From contig JAUXSA010000067.1 of NCBI GenBank assembly GCA_030681615.1, forward strand, positions 1 through 64,000: 64,000 nt of DNA, written 5' to 3'. Below the pieces are notes generated by a model that saw nothing but the letters and a program-made list of their open reading frames with translations, did not search any database and had not been told where the DNA came from. Below, piece by piece: positions 60,933-64,000 of this stretch (positions are counted from its first letter, which is position 1; every line of letters starts with the position of its first letter). The stretch is from Bacteroidota bacterium (lineage in GTDB: Bacteria > Bacteroidota > Bacteroidia > B-17B0 > Aurantibacillaceae). Position numbers and translations under genes: made by a program.

Positions 60933-61328
60933 ATGAAACGCCCTTTTAAAACAATTTTTCCCTTATTTTTTCTAATAACAGCGGCCTCTTTGCCTGTTTT
61001 TAGCCAAAATAGCCAAACACAGACCCAATTAAAGGTTAAACAGCTTGTAGATAAAAAGGCAGAGTATAACCGTTTAACAAATGGCGAAATGGATGGTTAC
61101 CGCATAAAAATTCACTTTGGCGGCGATAGGGATGAAGCGAAAATGGTTAGAAATAAGTTCTCAGCAAAATTTACTGATTATAGTACCTCAGAAGAATATC
61201 AACAACCAAATTTTGTGGTTTTAATAGGCGATTTTAAATCAAAGTTAGAAGCATTTGAAGCTTTAAAAAAGATCCAGGTAGAATTTCCAAATTCCTTCAT
61301 CGTTAAAGGAAGAATTAAAGCAAAATAA
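60933..61328 (+). CDS. Secreted SPOR-like domain protein
   Basis: Signal peptide MKRPFKTIFPLFFLITAASLPVFSQ; GYRIKIHFGGDRDEAKMVRNKF...PNFVVLIGDFKSKLEAFEALKKIQVEFPNSFIVKGRI. Confidence 0.7.
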   Translation: MKRPFKTIFPLFFLITAASLPVFSQNSQTQTQLKVKQLVDKKAEYNRLTNGEMDGYRIKIHFGGDRDEAKMVRNKFSAKFTDYSTSEEYQQPNFVVLIGDFKSKLEAFEALKKIQVEFPNSFIVKGRIKAK

Positions 61329-61329
61329 T

Positions 61330-62190
61330 TTACAGTTTTTGTAACAATAAATTTCTGATCAACTCCGGATGCTCGTATGTAACCTGGTGGCCTGTATTTT
61401 CTAATTTCATAAATACAGATTTGCAATTGTTTAAATGATTTTTTGCAAAAGTATAGTTGCAGGTATCGGCAATTTTATCGTTTGCGCCTGTAATTACATA
61501 CGTAGAGGTATTTAATTTTTTCCACTCGGGCAACATCAGTGTCATTTCGTGAGCGTGCGAATATTTTTCTTTAGTTGCAACGTTAAGCATTTTTGGTAAT
61601 AACCATTGCACGGGCTTCCACTTTCCAATACCGCTAAACCAATAAAATTTTTCTTTTTGCGGATCGATCACCGGCGAGATCATAAATAATTTTTCCACCT
61701 CTTGTGGGTAATTGATAGAGAGCCAGGCCGCAATTGGCGCGCCATACGAACGACCAAGCAATACCACCTTTTTACCTGTATGATTTTCCTGGTCGATGAT
61801 TTTTTTTATGGCCATTGCCTGAAGTTCAATAGATGTTTCAGCTTTGCCGTAATTTGATTTGCCATAACCTAAACGATCAATGGCAACAAGTTTGTAATTT
61901 TTTTGCAATAAAGTATCATCCATTAAATTAAGGTAACCATACCACGCGCCGGGCGCACCATGTACAAATACAAGTAACGGTAACGAATCATTCTTGTTCA
62001 TTACGGCGTAATGTAACGTGTGATCAAGATATTGAATGTTTTTGTAAATGGGTTTAATTGTTTCGTGCTCGTAATGTAGTGCAAGTTCTTTATCGGTATA
62101 CACATATTTATTTAGCATAAAACAACCGGTTAAAAAAACCGAGAGGCTCAATAATAAAATGGTATAAAGGATATATTTTTTGATTTGCAC
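61330..62190 (-). CDS. Alpha/beta hydrolase lipoprotein
   Basis: VFVHGAPGAWYGY, LLGRSYGAPIAAWL nucleophile elbow; lipobox VFLTGC. Start moved to GTG 62190 because the ORF-track start (62208) lies across a -7 box. Confidence 0.78.
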   Translation of the reverse strand: MQIKKYILYTILLLSLSVFLTGCFMLNKYVYTDKELALHYEHETIKPIYKNIQYLDHTLHYAVMNKNDSLPLLVFVHGAPGAWYGYLNLMDDTLLQKNYKLVAIDRLGYGKSNYGKAETSIELQAMAIKKIIDQENHTGKKVVLLGRSYGAPIAAWLSINYPQEVEKLFMISPVIDPQKEKFYWFSGIGKWKPVQWLLPKMLNVATKEKYSHAHEMTLMLPEWKKLNTSTYVITGANDKIADTCNYTFAKNHLNNCKSVFMKLENTGHQVTYEHPELIRNLLLQKL

Positions 62191-62195
62191 GCATA

Positions 62196-62203
62196 CAAAG
62201 GTA
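62196..62203 (-). promoter_or_regulatory. TACCTTTG -7-like box 5 nt before GTG 62190
   Basis: Reverse complement reads ctTACCTTTGtatgcGTG. Confidence 0.5.
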
Positions 62204-62266
62204 AGCACGGAATAAGGGCTTTTTTTGTTAAATCTTAATAATGTTAGCCAAATAAGCTGTTAAATT

Positions 62267-63715
62267 TTAACTCTTTTTAGCGGACCCTTTTAGTTTATCC
62301 ATTTCTTTGCCCACGTATTTTTCGCTTGGCAACAATGCCAATTGTATACGTTTGGCGTAATGAATACTATCGGTAATTTCTTTATTCTTTTGCTCAACAA
62401 TTATTTTTTGATTCTCGATAATTTTGTTTTGTTTTTTAGTGATACGAAAACGTTGTAAAAGCACATAAGAAAAAATTAGAACCAAAAGAAGAACAGCTAT
62501 TGCTATATAAATAATCCTACGTTGTTTTGCTTTTTCCTCTTCCTGTTTTTGAAGCTCTGCAACAGCCTTTGCTTTAAGATCTGTTTCTTGCCTGTCTAAC
62601 GCAAACTGAGTCTTTAAACTATTTAGAGATTCGTTTTTTGTAGAGTTATAAATACTGTCATTCAGCTTTCTTGCGATTTCGTGATAGAACAACGCTGACT
62701 TATGATCATTTTTTTCTTTGTAGATCACATACAGATCTTCTGCTGCTGATTTTTGTTCATAAATTATGCCCGACTCTTTTGCAATATCATAGGCTTTTCC
62801 GAGGCATGAGATAGCCTCTTTTTTATTGTCTTGTGCTTTATATGCAGCTGCCATCAAGGTGTAAATAGAAGCTAAATTCTTTTTGTCACCGGTCTCTTCA
62901 ATAAGTTTTTTACTTTTAAGGAACATTGTAAGAGCATCGTTTGTTTTACCCATTGCAAAATAGATCGTTCCAATATTACCAACGCACATTTTCAATCCGT
63001 CTTTGTCATTAATTTCGGTTGCAATTGTAAAAGCTCGCTGATGATAATCCATAGCTTTTTCAAATTGTTTTTTTCGTTCATAAAGATTGCCGAGGTTGCT
63101 CAATGATCTGATCATGTCTTCACGATTGTTCATTTTTTCATGCATGGTATAGCTTTGAAGTTGATATACCAGCGAAAGACTGTCTTCATGAAGATGACTG
63201 TATACTACAGCTATATTGCCAATAGACGCGGCCATCATATGCTTATTATCAAGTTCTTCCTGTATCTTTAATGCCTTTTGAAAATATTCTATCGTTTTTG
63301 GATAATCTGCCAGACTGTAATAAACAACACCAAAGTTATTATAAGTAGAAGCTATTTTATCTTTATTATTTGTTTCAAGTGCTATTTGCAATGCTTTATT
63401 ATGATGGCCCATTGCCTTGGTATACTGCGACATGGCAACATATGTACCCGCAATTTGGTTTTGGATAGCCCAATACACCGTTTTAAATCCTATTTTTTCA
63501 GCAAGCGAATATGCTTTTTCAAATAATTCTATGGCTTTAGCAGGCTCGTTCCCGATTCTTAATTCGTAAGCTAACTTGCTCATTGTTTTTACCCTAACCG
63601 TATCATGAATGTTAGCTGCCAATACTTTTTGCAGACTGTCTGTTTTTTTTGTAGACTGTGCATTTGCACAATACAAACAAAGAATGAAACAAACTAATGT
63701 ATAAATTTTTTTCAT
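62267..63715 (-). CDS. TPR-repeat membrane protein with cytoplasmic coiled coil; no C-terminal SpoIIE domain
   Basis: Multiple TPRs (NNFGVVYYSLADYPKTIEYFQKALKIQEEL), one TM (RIIYIAIAVLLLVLIFSYVLL), then ENQKIIVEQKNKEITDSIHYAKRIQLALLPSEKYVGKEMDKLKGSAKKS. Confidence 0.85.
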   Translation of the reverse strand: MKKIYTLVCFILCLYCANAQSTKKTDSLQKVLAANIHDTVRVKTMSKLAYELRIGNEPAKAIELFEKAYSLAEKIGFKTVYWAIQNQIAGTYVAMSQYTKAMGHHNKALQIALETNNKDKIASTYNNFGVVYYSLADYPKTIEYFQKALKIQEELDNKHMMAASIGNIAVVYSHLHEDSLSLVYQLQSYTMHEKMNNREDMIRSLSNLGNLYERKKQFEKAMDYHQRAFTIATEINDKDGLKMCVGNIGTIYFAMGKTNDALTMFLKSKKLIEETGDKKNLASIYTLMAAAYKAQDNKKEAISCLGKAYDIAKESGIIYEQKSAAEDLYVIYKEKNDHKSALFYHEIARKLNDSIYNSTKNESLNSLKTQFALDRQETDLKAKAVAELQKQEEEKAKQRRIIYIAIAVLLLVLIFSYVLLQRFRITKKQNKIIENQKIIVEQKNKEITDSIHYAKRIQLALLPSEKYVGKEMDKLKGSAKKS

Positions 63716-63716
63716 A

Positions 63717-63833
63717 CTATATTTTTATTCCAATGATACAAATATCGTCTACCTGTTCTCAATTGCCTTTCCATTTTTGAATGGTTGCATTTAAGATCTC
63801 TTTCTTGCTATTCATAGGGTTGTTAACGTGCGC
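63717..63833 (-). pseudogene. C-terminal remnant of a SpoIIE-type (PP2C) phosphatase with an in-frame TGA
   Basis: Minus frame reads AHVNNPMNSKKEILNATIQKWKGN*EQVDDICIIGIKI*, ending 1 nt before ATG 63715 of the TPR gene. Confidence 0.7.
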
Positions 63834-63907
63834 CTACAATAATTACTACTAACGAATGTACCATGAATTTAATACAGTCACAAAAAAAGTTTGGCACAGT
63901 ACAATAT

Positions 63908-64000
63908 CTACTTCTCGAACTGGTAATGGGTGTAATCCATTAACAAGGTCTTTAAAAAAGCGTCGTCTTTTTGGCTGAGGTCTGTAATGGCGTATTTGTT
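63908..64000 (-). CDS. C-terminal 30 aa of a protein whose gene extends beyond the window
   Basis: Open from the window edge: NKYAITDLSQKDDAFLKTLLMDYTHYQFEK*. Confidence 0.45.
   Translation of the reverse strand, partial: NKYAITDLSQKDDAFLKTLLMDYTHYQFEK

Overview
AT-rich chromosomal window from a Bacteroidota bacterium (type IX secretion sorting domains, SprB repeats, TAnnTTTG promoter boxes). Housekeeping genes: prmC, nusB, a Leu/Glu-type dehydrogenase, purN, lgt, purA, cmk, dapD, a tRNA-Arg(ACG), sucA/sucB, and rhlE with a cold-shock gene. Between them are large secreted/surface genes: GEVED-repeat, PKD and SprB-repeat proteins, an M43 metalloprotease, an S8 protease and a tricorn-like protease. 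Points of most interest: (i) a tight operon with two paralogous tail-fibre-like secreted proteins (one ending in an S74 chaperone, one in a tail-collar domain) plus a type-B CTD protein; (ii) an apparently complete cyanophycin synthesis/degradation locus; (iii) five genes whose start codon lies only 4-5 nt after a TAnnTTTG box, suggesting leaderless mRNAs; (iv) a SpoIIE-phosphatase C-terminal remnant with an in-frame stop, next to a TPR protein lacking that domain; (v) a giant SprB-repeat adhesin paired with a thioredoxin-fold protein lacking CXXC; (vi) a T9SS protein and outer-membrane barrel pair sharing the same TTG start context; (vii) a long Ala/Lys/Glu TolA-like repeat protein. No CRISPR array, rRNA, transposase or intact prophage was seen. 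All calls come from reading the sequence; no database search was run.
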